Of a stretch of DNA of 64,000 nucleotides, positions 1 to 8,371 are shown piece by piece. The notes under the pieces were generated by a model. It was not told where the DNA came from. It saw only the letters and a program-made list of their open reading frames with translations, and did no database searches. Numbering within the stretch: position 1 is the first letter of the stretch; every line of letters starts with the position of its first letter. Position numbers and translations under genes: made by a program. Source of the stretch: Cytobacillus dafuensis (GTDB lineage Bacteria > Bacillota > Bacilli > Bacillales > Cytobacillaceae); NCBI RefSeq assembly GCF_007995155.1, contig NZ_CP042593.1, forward strand, positions 2,398,001-2,462,000, in the 5' to 3' direction.

Positions 1-162
1 GCAGCTAAAATCACGATTATAAATAACAAATGAATAACAAGTCCTTAAAATTTGTTCTGCCATTTGGTCAACTAGGTTGACAAAGCCATTTTTTAATACT
101 TCAAAAGTAACGGGATCTAAACGATTTCCATGAGTCTGTTCAGAAACTTGATTAATACTCAT
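1..162 (-). CDS. hyuB: HyuB-type hydantoinase/oxoprolinase subunit (N-terminus only)
   Basis: Only the first 54 codons lie in the window; the rest runs off the left edge. The translation begins MSINQVSEQT and continues into DPVTFEVLKNGF, then an Asp-Gln-Met-Ala-Glu-rich stretch, which is the usual N-terminus of HyuB, the second subunit of ATP-dependent hydantoinases, 5-oxoprolinases and lactamases. A strong GAGGTG ribosome binding site lies 7 bases before the ATG at 162. The gene starts 17 bases after the hyuA stop, so the two are almost certainly co-transcribed and form one heteromeric cytoplasmic enzyme. The substrate cannot be read from this fragment. Confidence 0.85.
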   Translation of the reverse strand, partial: MSINQVSEQTHGNRLDPVTFEVLKNGFVNLVDQMAEQILRTCYSFVIYNRDFSC

Positions 163-179
163 TGCCTTTCACCTCTTTA

Positions 180-2207
180 TTATTTATTTAAAGTGAGAAT
201 CAAATTTCTATATTCATCAACAAATGCAGTGAAGTCTGGTGGTATAACTGTTGTTGCATCAAGCTGATCAACGATTGCTGGTCCTTGAATTTCTGAGAAT
301 ACTGGAATTTTTTCTCTTTCAAAAACTTTTGTTGCAACAAATTTATCTTCAAAATAAACATCTCTTACTTCCTTGAGAGCATCTTCAAGACTGCCTGATG
401 GACCGTACTTTGGAAATTCCGGCTTTGGGACAGTTCCCAATGCAGTCAATCGTAAGCCGTAAATCTCGACTGATTGTTTCCGATCCGAATAAGCAAATTC
501 ACGTTCATGTTCCAAATGGAATGCTTCTAAGGCATCTACTAATGAATGCGCTTTCAAATTGATAGGTATGGCTAATGATCTCCACTGTCCGCTATATCTC
601 ATATCTAAAAAGCTCATAAGTGTCGAGTTTTCCTTGGCCACTCCTTCTTCTTCTAACAACTCTTTTGCCTCTTTTTCCATTTTAGAAAACTCTAATTCTA
701 GTTCATCTATTGTGACATGACTAAAATTCTTAACATATGTTTTTGAAATATCATGACGTACATCTACAAGTAAGCACCCCATTGCTGCAGCTACTCCAGG
801 ATGAGGAGGAACAATAACTGTTGGAATTTCCATTTCCTTTGCTAAATGAGCTCCGTGTAACGGACCTGCTCCACCAAAAGCAACAAGAGCAAATTCTCTT
901 GGATCATAGCCCCGTCTCACGGAAATCAATCGTAGTGCATCACACATATTTGCGTTTGCAACTTCAATAATGGCATTAGCCGCTTCGACTGTTGAAAAAT
1001 TAAACTCTTTAGCAATTTTGCCAACAGCTTCTATTGCTTTCTCCTTATCTAGCTTCATTGTCCCGTCTAAAAGATTGTTACCAAGTCGTCCAAGGACTAA
1101 ATTTGCATCCGAGTTCGTAGGCTCCTCACCTCCTCTTAGATAACAGGCTGGACCAGGGGTAGCTCCTGCACTTTGCGGCCCATTACGTAGCGAGCCACCA
1201 TCATCCTTCCAGGCTAAGCTCCCTCCACCAGCTCCGATGGTCAGTATTTCTATACTTGGAAAACCAATTGGGTACCCATATTCGATATACCAATCTTTCG
1301 TGATTCTAATATCGCCATCATACATGAGAGATATATCTGTACTGGTCCCTCCCATATCTAGTCCAATAGCGTTGTTAAAACCGCATAGCTTGGCGATATG
1401 TTTACTAGCTATTGCTCCTGCAGCAATACCAGAACTGGCAACTCTTGCAGCAAAACGTGGGACAGTACCAGAGGTCATGACCCCGCCACCAGAATGAAGA
1501 ACGAGTATATCATCGTTATATCCTTTTTGTTCCATTTCTCCTTCTAATGTGTAAATATATTTACTAATAATAGGGCCTAATACTGCATTAATAATGGTAG
1601 TACTCATGCGTTCATGCTCAAATATTTCTGGTAAAACTTCATTTGAAATACAGACATATACATCTGGTAGCTCCTCCTGAAGAATCTCCTTTACCCTTTT
1701 TTCATTCTCGCCATTTACATAGGCATTCATAAAACAAACGGCAATCGATTCTGTTCCCCGCTTGTTTAATTTCCTTGCAAGCTGACGGACTTCTTCTTCA
1801 TCAATATTTATCAAAACATTTCCGTTATAATCTATTCTTTCGTTTACTTCAAACCGGTCTCGTCTTTGAATATATGGTTTTGCTGTATCTTTATAAGCAT
1901 CCCATAAATCTAATTTTGTTCCCCGGCGAATCTCTGGAACATCTCGAAATCCTTTCGTTGTAATCAATGCTGTCTTAGGCAGCTTCCTCTCTATTAGAGC
2001 ATTGGTACCTACAGTGGTTCCATGTGAAAACATTTTTATGTTTTCTCCTTTTAATTGCGCTTTTTCAATCCCATCAAGTATTCCCCGTTCAGGATTTGAT
2101 GGTGTGGAAGACGTTTTCGTAACAAAAATTTCCCCCGTACTTTCATCAAAGATGAATACATCTGTAAATGTTCCGCCTACATCGATTGCAAGTCTTGACT
2201 GTCTCAT
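180..2207 (-). CDS. hyuA: HyuA-type ATP-dependent hydantoinase/oxoprolinase/lactamase subunit
   Basis: The 675-residue protein is full length for HyuA (N-methylhydantoinase A/acetone carboxylase beta-like). It has an actin/ASKHA-like ATP site: the phosphate loop AIDVGGTFTDVF near residues 7-18 and a second GLDMGGTSTDIS motif near 290. Members phosphorylate a cyclic amide so that it can be hydrolysed, working with HyuB, which follows 17 bases downstream. The ATG at 2207 is preceded by GGAGGT at good spacing. Substrates in the family include hydantoins, 5-oxoproline, valerolactam and caprolactam. The semialdehyde dehydrogenase, omega-type aminotransferase and glutaryl-CoA genes nearby favour a lactam, but that is inference. 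Divergent from the DUF3870 gene across about 170 bp of A+T-rich DNA. Confidence 0.9.
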   Translation of the reverse strand: MRQSRLAIDVGGTFTDVFIFDESTGEIFVTKTSSTPSNPERGILDGIEKAQLKGENIKMFSHGTTVGTNALIERKLPKTALITTKGFRDVPEIRRGTKLDLWDAYKDTAKPYIQRRDRFEVNERIDYNGNVLINIDEEEVRQLARKLNKRGTESIAVCFMNAYVNGENEKRVKEILQEELPDVYVCISNEVLPEIFEHERMSTTIINAVLGPIISKYIYTLEGEMEQKGYNDDILVLHSGGGVMTSGTVPRFAARVASSGIAAGAIASKHIAKLCGFNNAIGLDMGGTSTDISLMYDGDIRITKDWYIEYGYPIGFPSIEILTIGAGGGSLAWKDDGGSLRNGPQSAGATPGPACYLRGGEEPTNSDANLVLGRLGNNLLDGTMKLDKEKAIEAVGKIAKEFNFSTVEAANAIIEVANANMCDALRLISVRRGYDPREFALVAFGGAGPLHGAHLAKEMEIPTVIVPPHPGVAAAMGCLLVDVRHDISKTYVKNFSHVTIDELELEFSKMEKEAKELLEEEGVAKENSTLMSFLDMRYSGQWRSLAIPINLKAHSLVDALEAFHLEHEREFAYSDRKQSVEIYGLRLTALGTVPKPEFPKYGPSGSLEDALKEVRDVYFEDKFVATKVFEREKIPVFSEIQGPAIVDQLDATTVIPPDFTAFVDEYRNLILTLNK

Positions 2208-2378
2208 AGTGATTTACCTCCTACTATCATTGGTATTTAGTCATTTTATTATTTATTTAATATTATTAATATTCAGAATATAATTTAGACATTTTTCTAT
2301 ATTTTTGGAGCAGTACTAGTTAACATGAATATGTTTTTGTATTATTCTAAAGATATAAAAAATATTAGGGGAGATATA

Positions 2379-2687
2379 ATGAATACAATCTTTATTGCTG
2401 GTCATGCTAAATTACCTTCTGGAATGGCAGCCACGAATGTTTTTGAAACATTGACGATCACGGCAGAAATTGATAAGAAATATGGGGTTATAGTAGATGC
2501 TTCCTGCACATTAGCTACTGAACACGGCAGAGATTATATTACGATGCTATTAAAAGGCCATAGTTTAAGAGATGGTATTGATAAGCCTCAAGAATTACTA
2601 AGAAAAGGCTACTTGGGAAAGGCGAATAACGCATTAATTGCCGCATTAAAGGATCTCCATAAACAATATGAAGTTCATTTTCAATAA
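2379..2687 (+). CDS. DUF3870 domain-containing protein
   Basis: The 102-residue protein starts MNTIFIAGHAKLPSG. I chose the ATG at 2379 because AGGGGAG (2367-2373) sits just before it; a longer in-frame start at 2325 has no ribosome binding site. The pattern GHAKLPSG, then YGVIVDASCTLATEHGRDY and a GHSLRDGID stretch fits the uncharacterised DUF3870 family as I remember it. It is small and soluble with no membrane segment. One conserved-looking Cys lies in DASCTLATE. It is divergent from hyuA and convergent with the aldehyde dehydrogenase, so it probably shares a control region with the hydantoinase genes. The function is unknown. Confidence 0.75.
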   Translation: MNTIFIAGHAKLPSGMAATNVFETLTITAEIDKKYGVIVDASCTLATEHGRDYITMLLKGHSLRDGIDKPQELLRKGYLGKANNALIAALKDLHKQYEVHFQ

Positions 2688-2705
2688 AATTTTTAAGATA
2701 AACTT

Positions 2706-2730
2706 GGGGGCACTCTAATTGATTGCCCCC
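2706..2730. terminator. Hairpin between convergent genes
   Basis: GGGGGCA and TGCCCCC form a 7-bp GC-rich stem with an 11-base loop, 19 bases after the DUF3870 stop and before the convergent aldehyde dehydrogenase stop. There is no T-run, so efficiency is uncertain. Confidence 0.45.
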
Positions 2731-2802
2731 ATACTCTGTTAAAAAACTAGTTAGTCATAAGGAAAGAGTTTTAATAGTGCAGGATGATACATGCTACTCT
2801 TG

Positions 2803-4254
2803 TTATGAAATTCCAATAGATACATATTTCATTTCTACGAATTCCTTAATTCCCTCTCTCCCTCCTTCTTTTCCGAAACCGGATTCCTTCATTCCGCCAA
2901 AAGGAGCTTCTGCTGTTCCAGGAAAGACATCATTTATTCCAATAATTCCATATTCAAGCGCTTCCATCATTTTAAATGCGCGGTTCGTACTTTCTGTCAT
3001 GACATAGGCTGCAAGACCATATTGAATATGATTGGCTTGTTCAATTACTTCATCATCATTCTCAAAGTATTGAATGGGAAGGACTGGGCCAAATGTTTCC
3101 TCATTCATGACCTTCATTTGATTAGTGACATCCGTTAATATTGTTGGCTGATAGAAATAACCTTGTATTGGGCCGTTCCACTCCCTGCCACCTACAACTA
3201 TAGTTGCTCCACTCTTAAGTGCATCTTCTACATGGTCTTTTACTTTCTCTAGAGCATCTTGATCAATTAAAGGTCCCATATTCGTATCATTGTCTACTCC
3301 ATTGCCTATTTTCATTTCTTTCACTTTCTCAGTTAGCCTTTTTACAAATTCCATTGCAATCTTATTTTGTACATAAATTCTATTTGAACAAATACAAGTC
3401 TGGCCGGAATTTCTAAATTTACTGGCTAGAGTTAAATTAACCGCTAAATCTAAATCTGCGTCATCCATTACAACGATAGGGGCATGCCCTCCTAGTTCCA
3501 ATGACAGTTTTTTTATGTGCTGGGAGCTCTTTTTCATTAATTCTCTTCCAACTTCCGTTGAACCTGTAAATGTAATTAATCGCACATTTGGATCTTCAGT
3601 CAATGTATCTGCAATTTCTTTTGCATTACCAGTAACTAAATTTAATACGCCTTCTGGGAGTCCAATCTCTTCGAAAATTTTTACAATTGCAATAGCTGTT
3701 AGAGGGGTCTGAGATGCTGGTTTTAGGATAACTGTACATCCTGCAGCAAGTGCAGGAGCAAGTTTCCTTGTAACCATTGATGCAGGGAAGTTCCATGGAG
3801 TAATGGCAGCAATTACCCCTATTGGCTGTGGTACAACAAGTAATCGTTTATTAGCTTTTGAGGAGGGGATGATTTCTCCATAGATTCGGTTCCCTTCCTC
3901 CGCGTACCATAATAAGTAGCTAGCTGCAGACTCAATTTCTGCCCTGGCTTCAGATAATGGCTTCCCTTGCTCAGATGTTAGGATTTTAGCTAATTCCTCT
4001 TTTTTCTCGATCATTTTTTCAAAGCCTTTGTATAAAAAGGCCGAACGTTCCCTTGCTGTTTTTTTTGCCCATGAAGGAAACGCAGCTTGTGCTGCGGCAA
4101 TGGAATCCATTGCTTCATGCTTGCCTCCGTAAGTAACCTCTGTCAAAATATCCAGAGTTGCTGGATTTAAGACTGTCCTTGTTTTCCCGTCGATTGCATC
4201 CCGCCATTTTCCATTAATATAGATTCCTTTTTCCTTTTGTTCAGTTATCAGCAC
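2803..4254 (-). CDS. gabD: NAD(P)-dependent (semi)aldehyde dehydrogenase, GabD/DavD-like
   Basis: The 483-residue protein is full length for the succinate/glutarate-semialdehyde dehydrogenase branch of the ALDH family. Visible features are the TPWNFPASM cofactor motif (152-160), the general base Glu in SLELGGHAP (E253), the catalytic Cys in NSGQTCICSNR (C287) and a C-terminal EAPFGGMKESGFGKEGG segment. It oxidises a short-chain acid semialdehyde to the dicarboxylate. It lies 12 bases downstream of the class III aminotransferase gene, the classic pair that converts an omega-amino acid to a semialdehyde and then a diacid. With the glutaryl-CoA-type enzymes nearby, glutarate semialdehyde (DavD role) is a reasonable guess; succinate semialdehyde is the alternative. 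Confidence 0.88.
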   Translation of the reverse strand: MLITEQKEKGIYINGKWRDAIDGKTRTVLNPATLDILTEVTYGGKHEAMDSIAAAQAAFPSWAKKTARERSAFLYKGFEKMIEKKEELAKILTSEQGKPLSEARAEIESAASYLLWYAEEGNRIYGEIIPSSKANKRLLVVPQPIGVIAAITPWNFPASMVTRKLAPALAAGCTVILKPASQTPLTAIAIVKIFEEIGLPEGVLNLVTGNAKEIADTLTEDPNVRLITFTGSTEVGRELMKKSSQHIKKLSLELGGHAPIVVMDDADLDLAVNLTLASKFRNSGQTCICSNRIYVQNKIAMEFVKRLTEKVKEMKIGNGVDNDTNMGPLIDQDALEKVKDHVEDALKSGATIVVGGREWNGPIQGYFYQPTILTDVTNQMKVMNEETFGPVLPIQYFENDDEVIEQANHIQYGLAAYVMTESTNRAFKMMEALEYGIIGINDVFPGTAEAPFGGMKESGFGKEGGREGIKEFVEMKYVSIGIS

Positions 4255-4266
4255 ATTGGCTCCTCC

Positions 4267-5586
4267 TTACAAACTGTTTTGTACGGCTAATAGTGCTTCA
4301 CGCAATATAGATAGGAGCTCCTCAATCTCTTTTTGATTAATAACAAGAGGTGGAGAAAAGACGAGAGTATCCATACCTTCAAAAACAACGGTTCTAATAA
4401 TTAATCCTCTTTTTGCTGCTTCAGCGCTTACTTTTGGAGCAATATGGGCAGGGAATCTAGTATTTGTCACTGGATTTATTATTTCAACTGCCCCAATTAA
4501 GCCCAGAGTCCGAACCTCGCCCACAATATCAATTTCTTTTTGTATTTTATAGAATCCATCTAGTAATTCTTTACCCATTAAACGGGAATTCTCTATTAAG
4601 CTTTCTTTCTCGATAATTTCAATATTTTTTAAAGCTACAGCACAAGCAGTTGCATGACCACTGTATGTATATCCATGAAGGAGAACGCCTTCTGAATATT
4701 TAATTAGATCTTTGTGGATTCGGTCAGTAACAACTACAGCGCCTAGTGGAATGTAACCGCTTGTTATTCCTTTTGCTAGGAGCATGATATCAGGAACAAT
4801 GCCATAATGTTCACAAGCAAACATTTTTCCTGTTCTTCCAAACCCAGTAATGACTTCATCTGCAATAAATAAAATATTATTTTCGTCGCATATTTTTCTG
4901 ATTTCTTGAAAATATCCGTCAGGAGCTATATTCACTCCACCTGCACCTTGTACAGGCTCAGCAATAAATGCTGCAATCTTATCTGGACCTTCTATTTCAA
5001 TACATTTGCGAAGAGATTCAGTTGAAAACGTATCTACATGAAGAAAATCTGGAGCCAATGAAGACGTCATTTCTTGAAAAGGAGTAATACCTGTCGCGCT
5101 AGTCGCCCCAATATTTACTCCATGGTAGCCTTTCTTCCTTGAAATAATTTTTGTTTTTTCTGGAGAACCTTGGATCTTCCAATAATATCGTGCAAGTTTG
5201 TAAGCGGTATCGTTAGATTCAGACCCGCTTGATGTAAAGAAAACAGCATTTAAATCACCTGGAGTAAGCTCTGCTAGTTTTGCTGCAAGGCGTATCGCTG
5301 GCTCGTTGCCCATTGAAGAAAAGGAGTTTGTGAAGGCTAGCTTTTCCATTTGCTCTCGTGCAGCTTCGGCCAGTTCCTTCCGACCGTAGCCTACATTTAC
5401 ATTCCATAAAGAAGCCATGCCTTCCAAAACTTTTTTCCCACTTATATCAGTTAAATAGACCCCTTTTCCTTCTGTGAAAATAAAAGGTGCACCTGTTTCT
5501 TGCTGCTGTTTCAAAGAAGAAGTTGGATGGATAAAGTGTTTCTTATCTAAGTCAATTAATGTTTCCTTTATTTCGGTTTTAACCAC
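4267..5586 (-). CDS. Class III PLP-dependent aminotransferase (omega-amino acid type)
   Basis: The 439-residue fold type I aminotransferase has the PLP phosphate contacts SSGSESNDTAYK (119-130), the aspartate that contacts the pyridine nitrogen in IADEVITGFGRTG (D243) and the Schiff-base lysine in LLAKGITSGYIPLGA (K272). Family members transfer amino groups from terminal amines such as beta-alanine, GABA, putrescine or 5-aminovalerate to pyruvate or 2-oxoglutarate. It sits 6 bases after an APC permease gene and 12 bases before the semialdehyde dehydrogenase, so import, transamination and oxidation form one transcription unit. The exact amino donor is not determinable from sequence. Confidence 0.87.
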   Translation of the reverse strand: MVKTEIKETLIDLDKKHFIHPTSSLKQQQETGAPFIFTEGKGVYLTDISGKKVLEGMASLWNVNVGYGRKELAEAAREQMEKLAFTNSFSSMGNEPAIRLAAKLAELTPGDLNAVFFTSSGSESNDTAYKLARYYWKIQGSPEKTKIISRKKGYHGVNIGATSATGITPFQEMTSSLAPDFLHVDTFSTESLRKCIEIEGPDKIAAFIAEPVQGAGGVNIAPDGYFQEIRKICDENNILFIADEVITGFGRTGKMFACEHYGIVPDIMLLAKGITSGYIPLGAVVVTDRIHKDLIKYSEGVLLHGYTYSGHATACAVALKNIEIIEKESLIENSRLMGKELLDGFYKIQKEIDIVGEVRTLGLIGAVEIINPVTNTRFPAHIAPKVSAEAAKRGLIIRTVVFEGMDTLVFSPPLVINQKEIEELLSILREALLAVQNSL

Positions 5587-5592
5587 TTTTCA

Positions 5593-6990
5593 TCACTCCT
5601 TAAAAGTTTGTTCTGTAATGGGATTTGTTTTTATGTCTTTTAAATTTGTTATCCGAATGAAGAAGACTAGCCCAAAAATCCACCAAACACCAAAAATAAT
5701 CCATTCATAAGGCCATATTAGTGATGCAGGCATGCCTGGCATATACAAAATTATGAAGCCTACACTTAAGATCGTAGCTAAAACACCAATCAAATTGCTT
5801 TCTCCAGCTCGAAATGGACGTTCTAATTCTGGCTGCGTTTTCCGAAGAACAACAAATGAAACAGAAACAATAAAGTAAGCGATTACAATTGAAAGACCAC
5901 CAGCGTCCACGAGCCATACTAAGGCGGGACGACCGAGAAGAGGACTTAAAGTTGCAAGTAAACCGATGATAAAGATGGCATTACTCGGCGTTTTATATTT
6001 TGGATGCAAGTGACTAAACCATTTTGGAAGCATCCCGTCCTGAGCCATCGCGTACATAACACGGCTCCCACCAATGATAAAAGCATTCCAGCTGGTTAAT
6101 ATTCCTGCGATTCCTCCAAGTATTAATATTTTTGAGAATACTGCAGAGCTGAACACCGCTCCCATTGCATCAGCGGTTGGTAGACTAGAAACTTGAAGCT
6201 GGCCGTCATTTAATGAAAGCGACACACCTAATATGATAAAAACATACCAAAATATAGCTAAGAACACCGATAAAAGTAAAACACTTCCTACAGTTTTTTT
6301 GGGAATGTTCATTTCTTCCGCCATTTGTGGAATGACATCAAAGCCCACAAACATAAACGGTGTCATAATCATCACTGCCATGATGCCAGCCATTCCTCCA
6401 GTGAAAAGTGGTGATAGATTACTTATTTCTCCGCCAAAAGCAGATCCAAAAATTAAACTTAGACCAACTAAAGCTAAAAGAATAGTCAATATCAGTTGAA
6501 GAAAAGCTGCTTGTTTCACACCAATCCAATTAATCCAAGTAACAATAATTGAACCTATCATACCAACTGCAACCCAAGAAAAATAAACATCCCAACCGGC
6601 AATCGTCCACATATATCCAACCTGATAATTTGGAAAAATATATTCAATGACTGTTGGCAAAGCTACAGCTTCGAAAGCAACTACTGAAATGTATCCGAGC
6701 AAGATGGACCAAGATACAATAAAGGCTGCTTTAGGCCCTAGAGCTTCTCGAGCAAAATGATGTGCTCCACCTGTTTTTGGCAAAGCAGTTGTCAATTCTG
6801 AGTAGACCAATCCTACAAAAGTAACCATGATCCCTCCGATAATAAATGCAATAATCGAGCCAGCAGAGCCTGCTTTCAATATCCAATCTCCGGAAAGTAC
6901 GACCCAACCCCACCCAATCATTGCTCCAAAGGCTAAGACAATAACATCGGCACGTGACAATACTCTTGAAAACTCACCTTTCTGTGACAT
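5593..6990 (-). CDS. APC superfamily amino acid/amine permease
   Basis: The 465-residue, very hydrophobic protein has about 12 predicted membrane segments. The first helix carries the APC-type glycine-rich unwound motif (FGAMIGWGWVVLSGDW, residues 17-32), and the second begins GGIMVTFVGLVYSELTTALP. It is likely a proton- or sodium-coupled importer at the cytoplasmic membrane. It is the first gene of the permease-aminotransferase-dehydrogenase set, 6 bases before the aminotransferase, so its cargo is probably the amino compound those enzymes use. Confidence 0.85.
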   Translation of the reverse strand: MSQKGEFSRVLSRADVIVLAFGAMIGWGWVVLSGDWILKAGSAGSIIAFIIGGIMVTFVGLVYSELTTALPKTGGAHHFAREALGPKAAFIVSWSILLGYISVVAFEAVALPTVIEYIFPNYQVGYMWTIAGWDVYFSWVAVGMIGSIIVTWINWIGVKQAAFLQLILTILLALVGLSLIFGSAFGGEISNLSPLFTGGMAGIMAVMIMTPFMFVGFDVIPQMAEEMNIPKKTVGSVLLLSVFLAIFWYVFIILGVSLSLNDGQLQVSSLPTADAMGAVFSSAVFSKILILGGIAGILTSWNAFIIGGSRVMYAMAQDGMLPKWFSHLHPKYKTPSNAIFIIGLLATLSPLLGRPALVWLVDAGGLSIVIAYFIVSVSFVVLRKTQPELERPFRAGESNLIGVLATILSVGFIILYMPGMPASLIWPYEWIIFGVWWIFGLVFFIRITNLKDIKTNPITEQTFKE

Positions 6991-7037
6991 CCATTCCCTC
7001 CTACATTAAGACTTAAATGCACTTAAAACTTTAGTTA

Positions 7038-7070
7038 TTCCCTCACTTTTTTTTAAACAAAGTGAGGGAA
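7038..7070 (-). terminator. Inverted repeat after the acyl-CoA dehydrogenase gene
   Basis: TTCCCTCACTTT and AAAGTGAGGGAA form a 12-bp stem with a 9-base loop. It lies between the stop of the acyl-CoA dehydrogenase and the start of the permease gene, so it probably separates the two minus-strand transcripts. The T-run is weak, hence moderate confidence. Confidence 0.45.
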
Positions 7071-7108
7071 ATTTACGTAAGTCTCTGATGGAAGTAATTT
7101 AATAATAT

Positions 7109-8323
7109 TTAGCTATTTACCATATCTTTATTTTGTTCAAACGGCCAAGCAGGCAATGGTTGATTCAACGGTTTATCATTTCTGAAACCTAGTACATATT
7201 CAGCCTGCATGATCGTGTGGATTTCGCGAGTTCCCTCGTAAATAACAGGAGCTTTAGAATTCCTTAGGAAGCGTTCTACTGGGTACTCACTTGAGTATCC
7301 ATATGCTCCATGAATCTGCACTGCGTCATCGGCGGCTTTATTAGCAAAATCACATGCCTGCCATTTTGCTAAAGATGTTTCTCTAGTATTGCGTTTACCC
7401 TGATTTTTCAGTTCTCCAGCCCTGTACACTAATAAACGGCTCATTTGGAGGCCAGCTTCCATATTCGCAATCATTTGTTGTACAAGCTGGTGCTTCCCAA
7501 TATCTTTACCAAATGTTTTTCTTTCATGGCAATACTTGACACTTTCTTCTATACTTGCCATGATCAATCCAACTGCTCCTGCAGCAACCGTGAAGCGTCC
7601 GTTATCAAGTGCTGACATGGCGATTTTAAAGCCTTCACCTTCTTTTCCAAGTAAATTCTCTTTTGGAACTCTTACTTGGTCAAAAAACAATTCACCTGTG
7701 TTTCCAGAGCGAATTCCGAGCTTTCCTTTAATTGCACGAGATGAAAAACCTGGTGTTGTTCGTTCTACAATAAAGGCAGAAATTCCATGATGTTTTTTTG
7801 TTTTATCGGTATACGCAAATACGAGAAAATGATCCGCAATGTCACATAAGGAGATCCATGTTTTAGAACCATTAATAATGTAATCGTCTCCATCTTTTAC
7901 AGCTGTAGTTGTAAGGGCAGCCACGTCCGAACCTGCACCTGGCTCTGTTAAACCAAATGCACCAATTTTTTCTCCTTTTGCTTGTGGTACGAGATATTTC
8001 AATTTTTGTTCTTCAGTTCCCCATTGCAAAATGGTTAAACTATTTAATCCTGTATGTACGGATACAGCCGTACGAAATGCGGTATCACCTCTTTCAAGCT
8101 CTTCGCATACTATTGCTAAAGAATTATAATCCATGCCGCTACCGCCATATTTTTCAGGAATACAAACTCCCATTAGATTTAATTTTCCTAAACGATCAAT
8201 TATTATAGGATCAAACTGTCCATTCACATCCCACTCTTGCATATAAGGAATAATTTCCTTGTCTACAAAACTCCTTACCATTTTTCTTAACATATCTTGT
8301 TCTTCTGTATAATCAAAATTCAT
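7109..8323 (-). CDS. gcdH: Acyl-CoA dehydrogenase, glutaryl-CoA dehydrogenase-like
   Basis: The 404-residue flavoenzyme has the usual acyl-CoA dehydrogenase layout: an alpha domain, FGLTEPGAGSD (123-133) for FAD and substrate, then a C-terminal helical domain with the catalytic base in VIYEGTREIH (E363). The segment GDTAFRTAVSVH places Arg84 where glutaryl-CoA dehydrogenases, as I recall them (RSAMSVQ in the human enzyme), have the arginine that holds the distal carboxylate. Most straight-chain acyl-CoA dehydrogenases lack it. It follows the CoA-transferase gene by 48 bases, so the pair could activate a dicarboxylate and then oxidise and decarboxylate it to crotonyl-CoA. A general short-chain acyl-CoA dehydrogenase remains possible. 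Confidence 0.8.
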   Translation of the reverse strand: MNFDYTEEQDMLRKMVRSFVDKEIIPYMQEWDVNGQFDPIIIDRLGKLNLMGVCIPEKYGGSGMDYNSLAIVCEELERGDTAFRTAVSVHTGLNSLTILQWGTEEQKLKYLVPQAKGEKIGAFGLTEPGAGSDVAALTTTAVKDGDDYIINGSKTWISLCDIADHFLVFAYTDKTKKHHGISAFIVERTTPGFSSRAIKGKLGIRSGNTGELFFDQVRVPKENLLGKEGEGFKIAMSALDNGRFTVAAGAVGLIMASIEESVKYCHERKTFGKDIGKHQLVQQMIANMEAGLQMSRLLVYRAGELKNQGKRNTRETSLAKWQACDFANKAADDAVQIHGAYGYSSEYPVERFLRNSKAPVIYEGTREIHTIMQAEYVLGFRNDKPLNQPLPAWPFEQNKDMVNS

Positions 8324-8371
8324 ATAGATCCTCCTTCATAGGTATTATTTAAGTTTTAATACTATTAACTC

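Noticed and set aside
5474..7009. Plus-strand open frames inside the aminotransferase and permease genes
   Set aside because: All are shadows of strongly supported minus-strand genes, without ribosome binding sites or family patterns.
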